Origin: GWF2-43-63 sp964559205
Lineage (GTDB): Bacteria > Bacteroidota > Bacteroidia > Bacteroidales > DTU049
NCBI GenBank assembly: GCA_964559205.1
Contig: CAZLHV010000134.1
Span: 1-8,813 of the forward strand
DNA length: 8,813 bases
Direction: 5' to 3'
Shown: positions 1 through 6,766 of the stretch, piece by piece
Layout: every line of letters starts with the position of its first letter
Numbering within the stretch: the first letter of the stretch is position 1
Translations under genes and position numbers: made by a program
The notes under the pieces: generated by a model
The model's input: only the letters and a program-made list of their open reading frames with translations
Told to the model about the DNA's origin: nothing
Database searches by the model: none

Positions 1-660
1 GGAGTTGCTTTAGTTGATATTGGCGGCGGAACAACCGATATCGCTATTTTTCAAGATGGCATTATCAGACATTCGGCTGTGATTCCTCTGGGAGGCGATA
101 TTGTGACCGAGGATGTCAAAGAGGGCTGCTCTATCCTAAAAAGCTACGCAGAGACCCTCAAAGTGAAACATGGTTCTGCTCTGTCGAATGAAGTGAAGGA
201 CGAAATCTACATTTCGATCCCCGGATTGAAAGGGCGCCCACATAAGGAAATTTCAATGAAAAACCTTGCACGAATCATTCAATCGCGCATGGAAGAAATC
301 CTTGAGTTTGTAAATTACGAAATCAAAAACTCAGGATATGACCGCAAGCTAATTGCAGGAATTGTGTTAACCGGCGGAGGTGCTCAACTAAAAAACATTT
401 CCCAGTTATGTCAGTATGTTACCGGTCACGAATCGAGAATCGGGTATCCAAGCGAACACTTATCGGCTAATGTCGATAAAGAACTGCTGCTCCCCATGTA
501 TGCTACCGGCATCGGTTTGGTTCTCAATGGCATTCATAATGCAGCCAGTTCTGCAGCAAATTCAAAGAAAATTCCCAATCAGGGTAAACGCGAAAGGGGT
601 GGCTTCATTAAAAAAATGTTCAACCGTGGAATGAACTTCTTCGATGAGAACATCAGCTGA
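1..660 (+). CDS. ftsA: Cell division protein FtsA, C-terminal part (5' end outside window)
   Basis: FtsA is the actin-like ATPase that anchors FtsZ filaments to the inner face of the cytoplasmic membrane and recruits later division proteins. The frame is open from base 1, so the N-terminal part lies outside the window; 219 residues are visible. The fragment opens with the actin-fold phosphate-2 motif VDIGGGTTDIAIF. The adenosine-binding motif LTGGGAQL follows at about visible residues 123-130. After a polar linker, the last ~25 residues (KRERGGFIKKMFNRGMNFF and on) form a basic, hydrophobic stretch typical of the FtsA membrane-targeting amphipathic helix. ftsZ follows 102 bases downstream, the normal order at the end of the dcw cluster. 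MreB shares the actin fold, but the ftsZ neighbour and the C-terminal helix decide for FtsA. No frameshift or missing motif is seen in the visible part. Confidence 0.96.
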   Translation, partial: GVALVDIGGGTTDIAIFQDGIIRHSAVIPLGGDIVTEDVKEGCSILKSYAETLKVKHGSALSNEVKDEIYISIPGLKGRPHKEISMKNLARIIQSRMEEILEFVNYEIKNSGYDRKLIAGIVLTGGGAQLKNISQLCQYVTGHESRIGYPSEHLSANVDKELLLPMYATGIGLVLNGIHNAASSAANSKKIPNQGKRERGGFIKKMFNRGMNFFDENIS

Positions 661-692
661 GTAATTAACAATGGAGCATCATTTCCTGTTGA

Positions 693-721
693 TAAGTTTT
701 CATGCCGGAGGCGAAAGCTTA
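693..721 (+). other. Bulged hairpin in the ftsA-ftsZ spacer
   Basis: An inverted repeat lies in the 102-base gap between ftsA and ftsZ. TAAGTTTTC (693-701) pairs with GAAAGCTTA (713-721) over 9 positions, one of them a G-U wobble. After a two-base bulge (702-703) a further GCC/GGC helix (704-706 with 710-712) closes on a GGA triloop. The 3' arm ends 41 bases before the ftsZ ATG. A TATTTTT run at 735-741 is too far away for a standard intrinsic terminator. The pairing is seen directly; a role in ftsZ mRNA processing, stability or attenuation is only inferred. No convincing ftsZ promoter was found in this spacer. Confidence 0.35.
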
Positions 722-762
722 AGATAAACAAAACTATTTTTACACATTAAATTGAAAGATTT

Positions 763-2316
763 ATGTCCGAATTTGAAAGCCGTATTAAAATTCAGTTTGA
801 ATCAGGCAATCCCTTGCCTCCAATCATTAAGGTTTTTGGAGTAGGCGGAGGCGGGAGCAATGCTGTGAATCACATGTTTAAGCAGGGGATCACCGGCGTT
901 GAGTTTGTTGTTTGCAACACCGATGTTCAGGCACTTAGCACCAGTCCTGTACCGGTTCGGCTTCAGATCGGGGCCGGCCTCACCGAAGGCCGTGGTGCCG
1001 GAAACTCCCCCGAGGTGGGCCGCAATGCAGCACTTGAGAATGCAGATGATATCCGCGAGGTGCTCTCGAAAAACACCAAGATGGTATTCATCACTGCCGG
1101 AATGGGCGGGGGCACAGGAACAGGTGCAGCACCCGTGATTGCACAGGTAGCAAAAGAACTCGATATTCTCACGGTCGGTATTGTCACCACACCCTTTGGT
1201 TTCGAGGGTCCCCGACGTCGCAATCAAGCCAATACAGGCATTGACGAAATGCGCAAATATGTTGACAGCCTCATCATTATCAACAACGACAAGGTTCGCG
1301 AGCATTATGGCAACCTGAAACTTAGCCAGGCATTCAGCAAGGCCGATGATATTCTTACTGTTGCAGCAAAAGGCATCTCAGAACTGATTACTGTTACCGG
1401 CTACATGAATGTGGATTTTGAAGACGTTAAAACCGTAATGAAAAACAGCGGAGTAGCCATCATGGGAACCGGTATTGCCGAAGGTGAAGACCGCGCAATG
1501 AAAGCGGTTGAAATGGCTCTTAACTCGCCTCTGCTCAACGATAACGAAATCAGTGGGGCAAGAAATATTCTGCTTTATATTGCCAGTGGTGATGCAGAAG
1601 CCGAAATGGACGAAGTGACCGAAATCTCAGATTATATTCAGGAAGCAGCCGGATCGACCGCAGAAATCATTTGGGGCAACGGAACCGATCCCGATCTTGG
1701 CAACAGTATTTCAGTTACGGTCGTTGCTACCAATTTCAATAAAGCAGCTCAAAGCTTCAAAGCGACCGAAACCAAAATCATCACCATGGAAACCCCGGTG
1801 AATGAAAATCTGACCCCTCAATTTACTGAAGAGCCAGAAATGAAAATCATCGAGAAGGAAATTCCAGCCGAGCCCATCGTGGTCAAAGCAGAAGAAACCC
1901 TGTTCAAGCAAGAACCTCCTGTCGAAAAAATCACCATCCCCTTCGACTTCGAAGAGCGGCAAGACCCTCAGGATCACTTCTATCAGACTCCTCATGCCGA
2001 GATGCAGCAAAATTCACAGCAAACCATTGTGGACACAAGCCTGCATCAGCAGCAGGAAGAACAGCATTTTTTGCAGGTAAAACCTATGCAGGAAGAGCGC
2101 AAGCAAACCCTCAAGGATTTCAATTTTTCCAGACCACAGGTAAACAACCTCGATGAGATTGAGGCAGTTCCAGCCTACGCAAGACGTGGAGTGAATCTCA
2201 CTCCTGAAAATCCATCTGATGAGAAAATCGTTAGCCGGTTTACCTTGGGTGAAAACGGAGAGAAAAAACCCGAGATTCGCGAAAACAACTCGTTTCTTCA
2301 CGACAACGTAGATTGA
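763..2316 (+). CDS. ftsZ: Cell division GTPase FtsZ
   Basis: FtsZ is the tubulin-like GTPase that polymerises at mid-cell into the Z ring and organises septal wall synthesis in the cytoplasm. The 517-residue protein carries the family motifs in order: GVGGGGSNAVNHM (26-38), NTDVQAL (52-58), the tubulin signature GGGTGTG (115-121), PFGFEGPRRRNQA (144-156), and the T7 synergy loop GYMNVDFEDV (213-222). N216, D218 and D221 match the E. coli catalytic loop residues N207, D209 and D212. The globular part ends near residue 325. A ~140-residue low-complexity linker rich in Glu, Gln and Pro follows, then an FtsA-binding-like peptide EAVPAYARRGV (467-477), then a 40-residue tail ending NNSFLHDNVD. This is longer than E. 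coli FtsZ (383 residues) because of the linker and extra tail, as usual in Bacteroidota. The ATG at 763 has no clear Shine-Dalgarno sequence and places the first glycine-rich loop at a normal distance. A stem-loop 38 bases after the stop probably ends the transcript. Confidence 0.98.
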   Translation: MSEFESRIKIQFESGNPLPPIIKVFGVGGGGSNAVNHMFKQGITGVEFVVCNTDVQALSTSPVPVRLQIGAGLTEGRGAGNSPEVGRNAALENADDIREVLSKNTKMVFITAGMGGGTGTGAAPVIAQVAKELDILTVGIVTTPFGFEGPRRRNQANTGIDEMRKYVDSLIIINNDKVREHYGNLKLSQAFSKADDILTVAAKGISELITVTGYMNVDFEDVKTVMKNSGVAIMGTGIAEGEDRAMKAVEMALNSPLLNDNEISGARNILLYIASGDAEAEMDEVTEISDYIQEAAGSTAEIIWGNGTDPDLGNSISVTVVATNFNKAAQSFKATETKIITMETPVNENLTPQFTEEPEMKIIEKEIPAEPIVVKAEETLFKQEPPVEKITIPFDFEERQDPQDHFYQTPHAEMQQNSQQTIVDTSLHQQQEEQHFLQVKPMQEERKQTLKDFNFSRPQVNNLDEIEAVPAYARRGVNLTPENPSDEKIVSRFTLGENGEKKPEIRENNSFLHDNVD

Positions 2317-2354
2317 CCGGATCTATTTATCACCATATACAATTTATCCCAAAC

Positions 2355-2379
2355 CTTAGGCAGCCTCGTGCTGCCTAAG
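2355..2379 (+). terminator. Probable intrinsic terminator after ftsZ
   Basis: A perfect 10-bp inverted repeat, CTTAGGCAGC (2355-2364) and GCTGCCTAAG (2370-2379), encloses a 5-base loop. It starts 38 bases after the ftsZ stop codon. The following bases (TGTTCTTAC) form only a weak T-rich tract, so it may terminate poorly or act as a 3' mRNA-stabilising hairpin. Its place between ftsZ and a promoter-like sequence fits the end of the division transcript. Confidence 0.6.
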
Positions 2380-2457
2380 TGTTCTTACAGACTCCATGTC
2401 TGCTTGACAGATTCATTTCTCCCGCTGCTCCATTTCCAGTGACCATTCATCGTTCCT

Positions 2458-2490
2458 TCTGAGTCAAATGAAAATGATTTTATATCTTTG
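2458..2490 (+). promoter_or_regulatory. Bacteroidota-type promoter upstream of the GGGP synthase gene
   Basis: TATCTTTG at 2483-2490 matches exactly the -7 box TAnnTTTG used by the primary sigma factor of Bacteroidota. A partial -33 box, TCTG (2458-2461, three of four bases of TTTG), lies 21 bases upstream, at the outer edge of the usual spacing. Transcription would start near 2495-2498, giving a leader of only about 12-15 bases before the ATG at 2510. With the stem-loop after ftsZ, this suggests that the GGGP synthase and peptidase genes form a separate transcript. The -33 box is weak, so this rests mainly on the -7 match and position. Confidence 0.5.
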
Positions 2491-2509
2491 AGCAGCAAAG
2501 AACCTATCA

Positions 2510-3238
2510 ATGAAAGATCGGATTTACAGTTATTTTCAAAGCAAAACAAAAAAACTTGTTCTGCTGATTGATCCGGATAAGTTTCAACCTGATGCCTGTC
2601 AACACCTTTTTGCAGATTCGGATGTTGCTCCAGATCTGCTGTTTGTCGGGGGTAGCCTGCTGTCAGCTGATCACACATCATTGGTGGTTGCTGCACTTAA
2701 AAACATCACCGATACCCCGGTGATCCTTTTTCCGGGCAACAGCATGCAGGTTGTTGCCAATGCCGATGCCATTCTTTTTCTTTCACTAATCTCGGGACGT
2801 AATCCCGATTTTCTGATCGGTCAACATGTGCAGGCTGCTCCAATCATTAGTCAGACTAACCTCGAAGTGATTCCGACATCATACATCCTTGTCGACGGAG
2901 GCTCGCACACATCAGTTCAATACATTTCGCAAACCCTTCCTGTTCCGCACGACAAGCCAGATATCGCTGCAGCAACTGCACTTGCCGGAAAATACCTCGG
3001 CCACAGACTCGTTTACCTCGAGGCTGGCTCCGGGGCAAAAAATCCTGTATCACCCGACATGGTGACACAAGTGTGTACTGTAACGGATCTCCCTGTGATT
3101 GCTGGAGGTGGAATTCGCAGCGCTCAAAATGCCATCACCATTCTAAAGGCGGGTGCATCGGCCATTGTTACCGGAACCTTGTTTGAACAGGATCCTGATG
3201 CATACCGAAAATTATCCCGTCAAATCAAAGAACTTTAA
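2510..3238 (+). CDS. Geranylgeranylglyceryl phosphate synthase-family protein (GGGPS/PcrB, group II type)
   Basis: Members of this family are cytosolic TIM-barrel prenyltransferases that join a polyprenyl diphosphate to sn-glycerol-1-phosphate by an ether bond, the first committed step of archaeal-type lipids. The 242 residues are normal for the family. Visible motifs are LLIDPDK (18-24, with the Mg2+/diphosphate-site aspartates), FVGGS (45-49), LFPGNSMQV (73-81), YLEAGSGAKNPV (169-180, containing the likely catalytic Glu171), the phosphate-binding AGGGIRS (198-204), and VTGTLFE (220-226). The ATG at 2510 puts the first beta strand at once after a short helix, as in relatives. It follows a TAnnTTTG box closely and is followed 10 bases later by an exported peptidase gene. 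The family is known in Bacteroidota as well as archaea and Firmicutes; by lineage this is the group II kind. Prenyl chain length, and whether glycerol-1-phosphate is the true acceptor, cannot be read from the sequence. No glycerol-1-phosphate dehydrogenase or digeranylgeranylglyceryl phosphate synthase gene is in the window. Confidence 0.9.
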   Translation: MKDRIYSYFQSKTKKLVLLIDPDKFQPDACQHLFADSDVAPDLLFVGGSLLSADHTSLVVAALKNITDTPVILFPGNSMQVVANADAILFLSLISGRNPDFLIGQHVQAAPIISQTNLEVIPTSYILVDGGSHTSVQYISQTLPVPHDKPDIAAATALAGKYLGHRLVYLEAGSGAKNPVSPDMVTQVCTVTDLPVIAGGGIRSAQNAITILKAGASAIVTGTLFEQDPDAYRKLSRQIKEL

Positions 3239-3248
3239 TCATTCGGAC

Positions 3249-5381
3249 ATGAGACACACCCTTTTTATTTTGTTTCTTCAAGCCGTTTTGGTCTTTCAAA
3301 TTTCTGCTCAGACAAAAACACTTACTCTTGAATCAATTTTCACCGACAAGACTTTGTATCCCAAATTCGTAGCAGGAGTTAAACCCCATTCGACTCAGAA
3401 CTGGTTTTCATTTGTGAATGATGGCAACACCCTGATAAAAATTGACCCGAAAGGACAAGAAAGCCCCCTCATCACTCTTGATGAGCTCAATAAAGCGATC
3501 AATGCAAACGGAGGAGAATCTTTGAGATCATTTCCCGAATATCAGTGGGTCGGGGAAAACACTTTCAGCTTCGTCGCCGGTAACAAATTTTTTCATTGTA
3601 TGAGTGACGTGAAAAAATGCGTAGTCATTAACGAGTGGAAAGCTGAAGGGAAGAATGCCGATCAGGCTCCGGTAACCGGCTACACCGCCTATACACTTGG
3701 GAACAACCTCTATGTTTCAGTGAAAGGCGAAGAAAAGACCGTTACTTCCGAAACATCGGGAGGCATTGTGTGTGGACAATCAGTGCACCGCAACGAATTT
3801 GGTATCAGCAAGGGTACTTTCTGGTCGCCAAAAGGAAACAAACTGGCTTTTTACCGGATGGACGAAACCATGGTAAGCGAATACCCGCTTGTGGATATCA
3901 CCGAAAGGGTGGGAGTTGAAAATTCCATTCGTTATCCAATGGCCGGAATGAAAAGCCATCAGGTTACCGTTGGAGTATATCAACCATCCACTGGCACTAC
4001 CGTTTTTTTGAAAACCGGAGAGCCTGCCGAACAGTACCTGACCAATATCAGCTGGAGTCCAGACGAAAAGTATGTTTTTATTGGCATTCTCAATCGCGAT
4101 CAGAATCACCTTAAATGGAACCAGTATGATGCTTCAAGTGGAACATTTGTAAAGACCCTTTTCGAAGAAACCAGTGACCGATATGTTGAACCCATGACTC
4201 CATTTGTATTTTTACCCGGAAGCAACGACAGATTTATCTGGCAAAGCCAGCGCGACGGGTTTAACCATCTGTATTTGTTCGACATCAGCGGGAAATTGAT
4301 TCGGCAGCTCACCAAAGGACCCTGGATGGTTACCGAATTCGGAGGCTTCGATGCCAAAGGCGAATCGATTTGGTTCATGGGAACCAAAGACTCGCCACTT
4401 GAGTCACATGCATACACAGTGAATATATCGAAAGCCAACATCACAAAAATAAGTGGCGAAGCTGGTACGCATAATGTGCAGATTACATCCGATTTCAGTC
4501 TCATTATGGACCAGTACAGCTCATTGACAAAAGCTTCATCTTGCCAACTGAGAACAAGCAATGGAAAAATAGTGAAAACGCTGATCGATGAAAACAATCC
4601 TCTCAAAGACTATGTAACGCCGGTGCCAGAAATCATCACCCTCACTGCCGACGATGGAAGCCCTTTGTACGGTCGCTTGCTGAAACCTATTCATTTTGAT
4701 GCGACAAAAAAATACCCGGTCTTCATTTATGTATACGGAGGCCCTCATACACAACTGGTCACCAATTCGTGGACCGGAGGAGCCGGCATGTTTCAGTATT
4801 ATCTGGCATCGAAAGGCTATGTGGTATTCACCCTCGACAACCGTGGCTCAGCAAACCGTGGATTGAATTTCGAAAGCGCCATTTTTCGTCAATGCGGTAC
4901 CGTAGAGGTGGCCGACCAAATGACGGGTGTGAACTGGCTCAAAAATCAACCCTGGATTGATACCACACGCATGGGAGTTCATGGCTGGAGCTATGGCGGT
5001 TTTATGACCATGAGCATGATGCTTAAAAACCCCGGAGTATTTAAGGTAGGTGTGGCTGGTGGGCCAGTGATTGACTGGAAATTCTACGAAGTGATGTATG
5101 GTGAAAGGTACATGGATACGCCCGAGTCAAACCCCAATGGATATGAAAATTCAGCACTTACAAATTATGCTGATCAACTCGACGGGCGCCTGCTCATCAT
5201 TCAGGGATATCAGGACGGAACCGTTGTGCCGCAACACTGCCTGTCGTTTCTCGAAGCAGCCATTAAGGCTGGAAAGTTGGTTGACTTTTTCATGTATCCA
5301 ACTCATGAACACAACGTGAGAGGCAAAGATCGTCTTCATTTATACAAATTGATTGATCAGTTTTTTGATGATCATTTGTAA
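3249..5381 (+). CDS. ptpA: Secreted S9 serine peptidase, prolyl tripeptidyl peptidase A-like
   Basis: This exported exopeptidase of the dipeptidyl peptidase IV family (MEROPS S9) probably removes tripeptides Xaa-Xaa-Pro from peptide N-termini. An ATG at 3153 is in frame, but it lies inside the upstream gene. The start at 3249 gives 710 residues beginning with a signal peptide (hydrophobic core about 5-17, probable cleavage after ISA at 20, no lipobox Cys). Residues ~40-460 form the DPP4-type beta-propeller, with GTFWSPKGNKLAFYRMDE at 189-206. Residues ~465-710 form the alpha/beta hydrolase domain. The nucleophile is Ser581 in GWSYGG, the acid Asp656 in QGYQDGTV, and the base His688 in HEHNV. 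From memory, Porphyromonas gingivalis PTP-A uses Ser603, Asp678, His710, Glu205 and Glu636; all five positions shifted by 22 land on Ser581, Asp656, His688, Glu183 (RNEF) and Glu614 (FYEVMYGERY). No type IX secretion C-terminal domain follows the catalytic domain, so a periplasmic location is likely. A plain DPP4 is the main alternative. Confidence 0.88.
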   Translation: MRHTLFILFLQAVLVFQISAQTKTLTLESIFTDKTLYPKFVAGVKPHSTQNWFSFVNDGNTLIKIDPKGQESPLITLDELNKAINANGGESLRSFPEYQWVGENTFSFVAGNKFFHCMSDVKKCVVINEWKAEGKNADQAPVTGYTAYTLGNNLYVSVKGEEKTVTSETSGGIVCGQSVHRNEFGISKGTFWSPKGNKLAFYRMDETMVSEYPLVDITERVGVENSIRYPMAGMKSHQVTVGVYQPSTGTTVFLKTGEPAEQYLTNISWSPDEKYVFIGILNRDQNHLKWNQYDASSGTFVKTLFEETSDRYVEPMTPFVFLPGSNDRFIWQSQRDGFNHLYLFDISGKLIRQLTKGPWMVTEFGGFDAKGESIWFMGTKDSPLESHAYTVNISKANITKISGEAGTHNVQITSDFSLIMDQYSSLTKASSCQLRTSNGKIVKTLIDENNPLKDYVTPVPEIITLTADDGSPLYGRLLKPIHFDATKKYPVFIYVYGGPHTQLVTNSWTGGAGMFQYYLASKGYVVFTLDNRGSANRGLNFESAIFRQCGTVEVADQMTGVNWLKNQPWIDTTRMGVHGWSYGGFMTMSMMLKNPGVFKVGVAGGPVIDWKFYEVMYGERYMDTPESNPNGYENSALTNYADQLDGRLLIIQGYQDGTVVPQHCLSFLEAAIKAGKLVDFFMYPTHEHNVRGKDRLHLYKLIDQFFDDHL

Positions 5382-5404
5382 AACTCAACATTGTGAAAAT
5401 TTTG

Positions 5405-5923
5405 TCAGCTCCTTCGACGGATAGTGGAAAGCATCTCGAACAACACAATGAAGAAAAAGGTTGCAACAGCCTGATAAAACGCAAAGCGCAAGGTCTCGAA
5501 AAATGCTGACCAGCGAAAAGCATCAATATAAAACACGAGCATGCTGTGGATAAGGACTGATATGCCAGTATAAGTCAAAAACCACTTCCAGCCGAGATCC
5601 TGCACACCCGGTTTGATTCCTGATTCAAAATCACGCTTCGACACAATCGTTCTGAGCAGAAATGGTCGCATAAAAGTTACCGCAACAGTTGCTGCAGCAT
5701 GGATTCCTCCGGTATTGAGAAACAAATCCTGCGTGTAACCGGTAAAAAAACCAATCATCAGAGAAAGCCACGCAGGTGTTTCGAATGGAAGCAACAGAAC
5801 AAATAACAAATAAATAAAAGGGTTAATATATCCAAACAACCCAATATTGTTGAATATCAAAACCTGCAGGAGTGTCAGCCCTACAAACCGGATTGTATTC
5901 ACCAAAACAAGGCGGTTATTCAT
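5405..5923 (-). CDS. mreD: Rod shape-determining protein MreD
   Basis: MreD is a small integral inner-membrane protein that works with MreC and MreB in the elongasome, the complex guiding lateral wall synthesis. The 172-residue protein is mostly hydrophobic, with about six membrane segments (roughly 11-28, 33-47, 52-64, 75-91, 115-133, 146-165) and a basic C-terminus (RRRS). Motifs are weak in this family. The call rests on size, topology, the conserved-looking stretch GFFTGYTQDLFLNTGGIHA (58-76) and the position after mreC. Its ATG overlaps the mreC stop by 8 bases (ATGAATAA on the - strand), a sign of translational coupling. The gene ends 23 bases from the convergent peptidase gene, so mrdA and rodA, which follow mreD in many Bacteroidota, are not adjacent here. 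Confidence 0.9.
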   Translation of the reverse strand: MNNRLVLVNTIRFVGLTLLQVLIFNNIGLFGYINPFIYLLFVLLLPFETPAWLSLMIGFFTGYTQDLFLNTGGIHAAATVAVTFMRPFLLRTIVSKRDFESGIKPGVQDLGWKWFLTYTGISVLIHSMLVFYIDAFRWSAFFETLRFAFYQAVATFFFIVLFEMLSTIRRRS

Positions 5924-6752
5924 CGGGCGTTTTCTTTAGTTTCTCCAACTCCTCAAGCTCATCCTTAATCAGATTCCGGATAATATATACGGTACTGATG
6001 CTTCCAAAATCGGTCGCGATACGATATCTGATGGTGTAGAATGCTCTGGTGGCATCGGTATTGATCTCGGCAATATACCCCACCGGAATGCCTTCAGGAA
6101 AAATGCTGCTAAAACTGCTGGTTACCAGAGTGTCGCCAGCTTTCACCTTCACATGCAACGGAATATCATTCAAAATTCCATAGGCATAGTTGTCTCCGTC
6201 CCAAGTGCTGGTACCAGTGGCCCCTTTGCCAACCACCGAAGTACTGATGCTCACTTCGCTATGCAAAACCGACTTTACCAGACAATAATTCCGTGAAACG
6301 TGCTCAACCACACCCACAACTCCCTGAGGTGAAAAAACACCCATTCCAGGTTCAATACCCTGTTCCTGTCCCTTATCAATGGTGAGATAGTTGTCGCGGT
6401 AATTGATGGTTGAATTGATGGTCGTGGCTGTGACATATTCAAACTCCTGACGAAATAATGTATCGTTGACTTCAAAAACCCTTTGGTCAGAAATGATGTA
6501 GGATGATTTTAGCTGCTGCCGAAGCATCATGTTTTCCTGCCGCAATTGCTCGTTTTCTGCACGTAGGCTGAAATAGCTTTCCACCTGATTTCTCACCGAC
6601 AGAATGCTCCCGTTAATCTCCATGAAGAACTGATAAAATGCAGCATTGTGATAGGTGCTTTTGTTGAAAGTGAACAACAATGCCACCACTTCCAGAAAGA
6701 GAAAAAGCAGCAGGATGCGAATACGCTTGAAAAAAAGCAGCAGATTTCGCAT
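5916..6752 (-). CDS. mreC: Rod shape-determining protein MreC
   Basis: MreC is a bitopic inner-membrane protein whose periplasmic part oligomerises and links MreB and MreD to PBP2 during cell elongation. The 278 residues show a short basic cytoplasmic N-terminus, one membrane span (about 11-29), a coiled coil (about 50-82, SLRAENEQLRQENMMLRQQL) and the beta-barrel domain. The barrel carries the family motifs DKGQEQGIEPGMGVFSPQGV (126-145) and GDTLVTSSFSSIFPEGIPVG (206-225). The C-terminus is charged (DELEELEKLKKTPDE). The ATG is preceded by an AGGAGGG sequence and lies 14 bases after the mreB stop; the stop codon is inside the start of mreD. Gene order and spacing indicate one transcript with mreB and mreD. 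All expected domains are present at normal length. Confidence 0.96.
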   Translation of the reverse strand: MRNLLLFFKRIRILLLFLFLEVVALLFTFNKSTYHNAAFYQFFMEINGSILSVRNQVESYFSLRAENEQLRQENMMLRQQLKSSYIISDQRVFEVNDTLFRQEFEYVTATTINSTINYRDNYLTIDKGQEQGIEPGMGVFSPQGVVGVVEHVSRNYCLVKSVLHSEVSISTSVVGKGATGTSTWDGDNYAYGILNDIPLHVKVKAGDTLVTSSFSSIFPEGIPVGYIAEINTDATRAFYTIRYRIATDFGSISTVYIIRNLIKDELEELEKLKKTPDE

Positions 6753-6754
6753 AA

Positions 6755-6761
6755 CCCTCCT
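6755..6761 (-). promoter_or_regulatory. Strong Shine-Dalgarno sequence for mreC
   Basis: On the - strand AGGAGGG lies in the 14-base gap between the mreB stop and the mreC ATG, with only two bases (TT) between it and the start codon. It matches the core anti-Shine-Dalgarno sequence well but the spacing is shorter than usual. No other start in this window has a comparable site, in line with Bacteroidota genes generally lacking them. It supports the chosen mreC start. Confidence 0.6.
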
Positions 6762-6766
6762 ATGTT

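Noticed and set aside
671..727. An 18-codon ORF (ATG to TAA) in the ftsA-ftsZ spacer, a possible leader peptide.
   Set aside because: It has no clear ribosome binding site, no recognisable motif and spans the hairpin; an ORF of this length is expected by chance.
693..742. TAAGTTTT (693-700) and TATTTTTA (735-742) as possible ftsZ promoter -7 boxes.
   Set aside because: Each differs from TAnnTTTG at the last base, and no TTTG lies at the right distance upstream.
2388..2402. A CAGAC/GTCTG inverted repeat with 5-base loop in the spacer after ftsZ.
   Set aside because: Five base pairs without a T tract is within chance expectation; the 10-bp stem at 2355-2379 is much stronger.
3153..3248. An upstream in-frame start for the peptidase, adding 32 residues.
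   Set aside because: It would overlap the GGGP synthase gene by 86 bases and bury the signal peptide; the start at 3249 puts the signal peptide at the N-terminus.
5354..5374. Two TGATCA palindromes around a T6 run at the end of the peptidase gene, as a possible terminator.
   Set aside because: The pairing is only six AT-rich base pairs, the T run is in the loop rather than after the stem, and it lies within the coding sequence.
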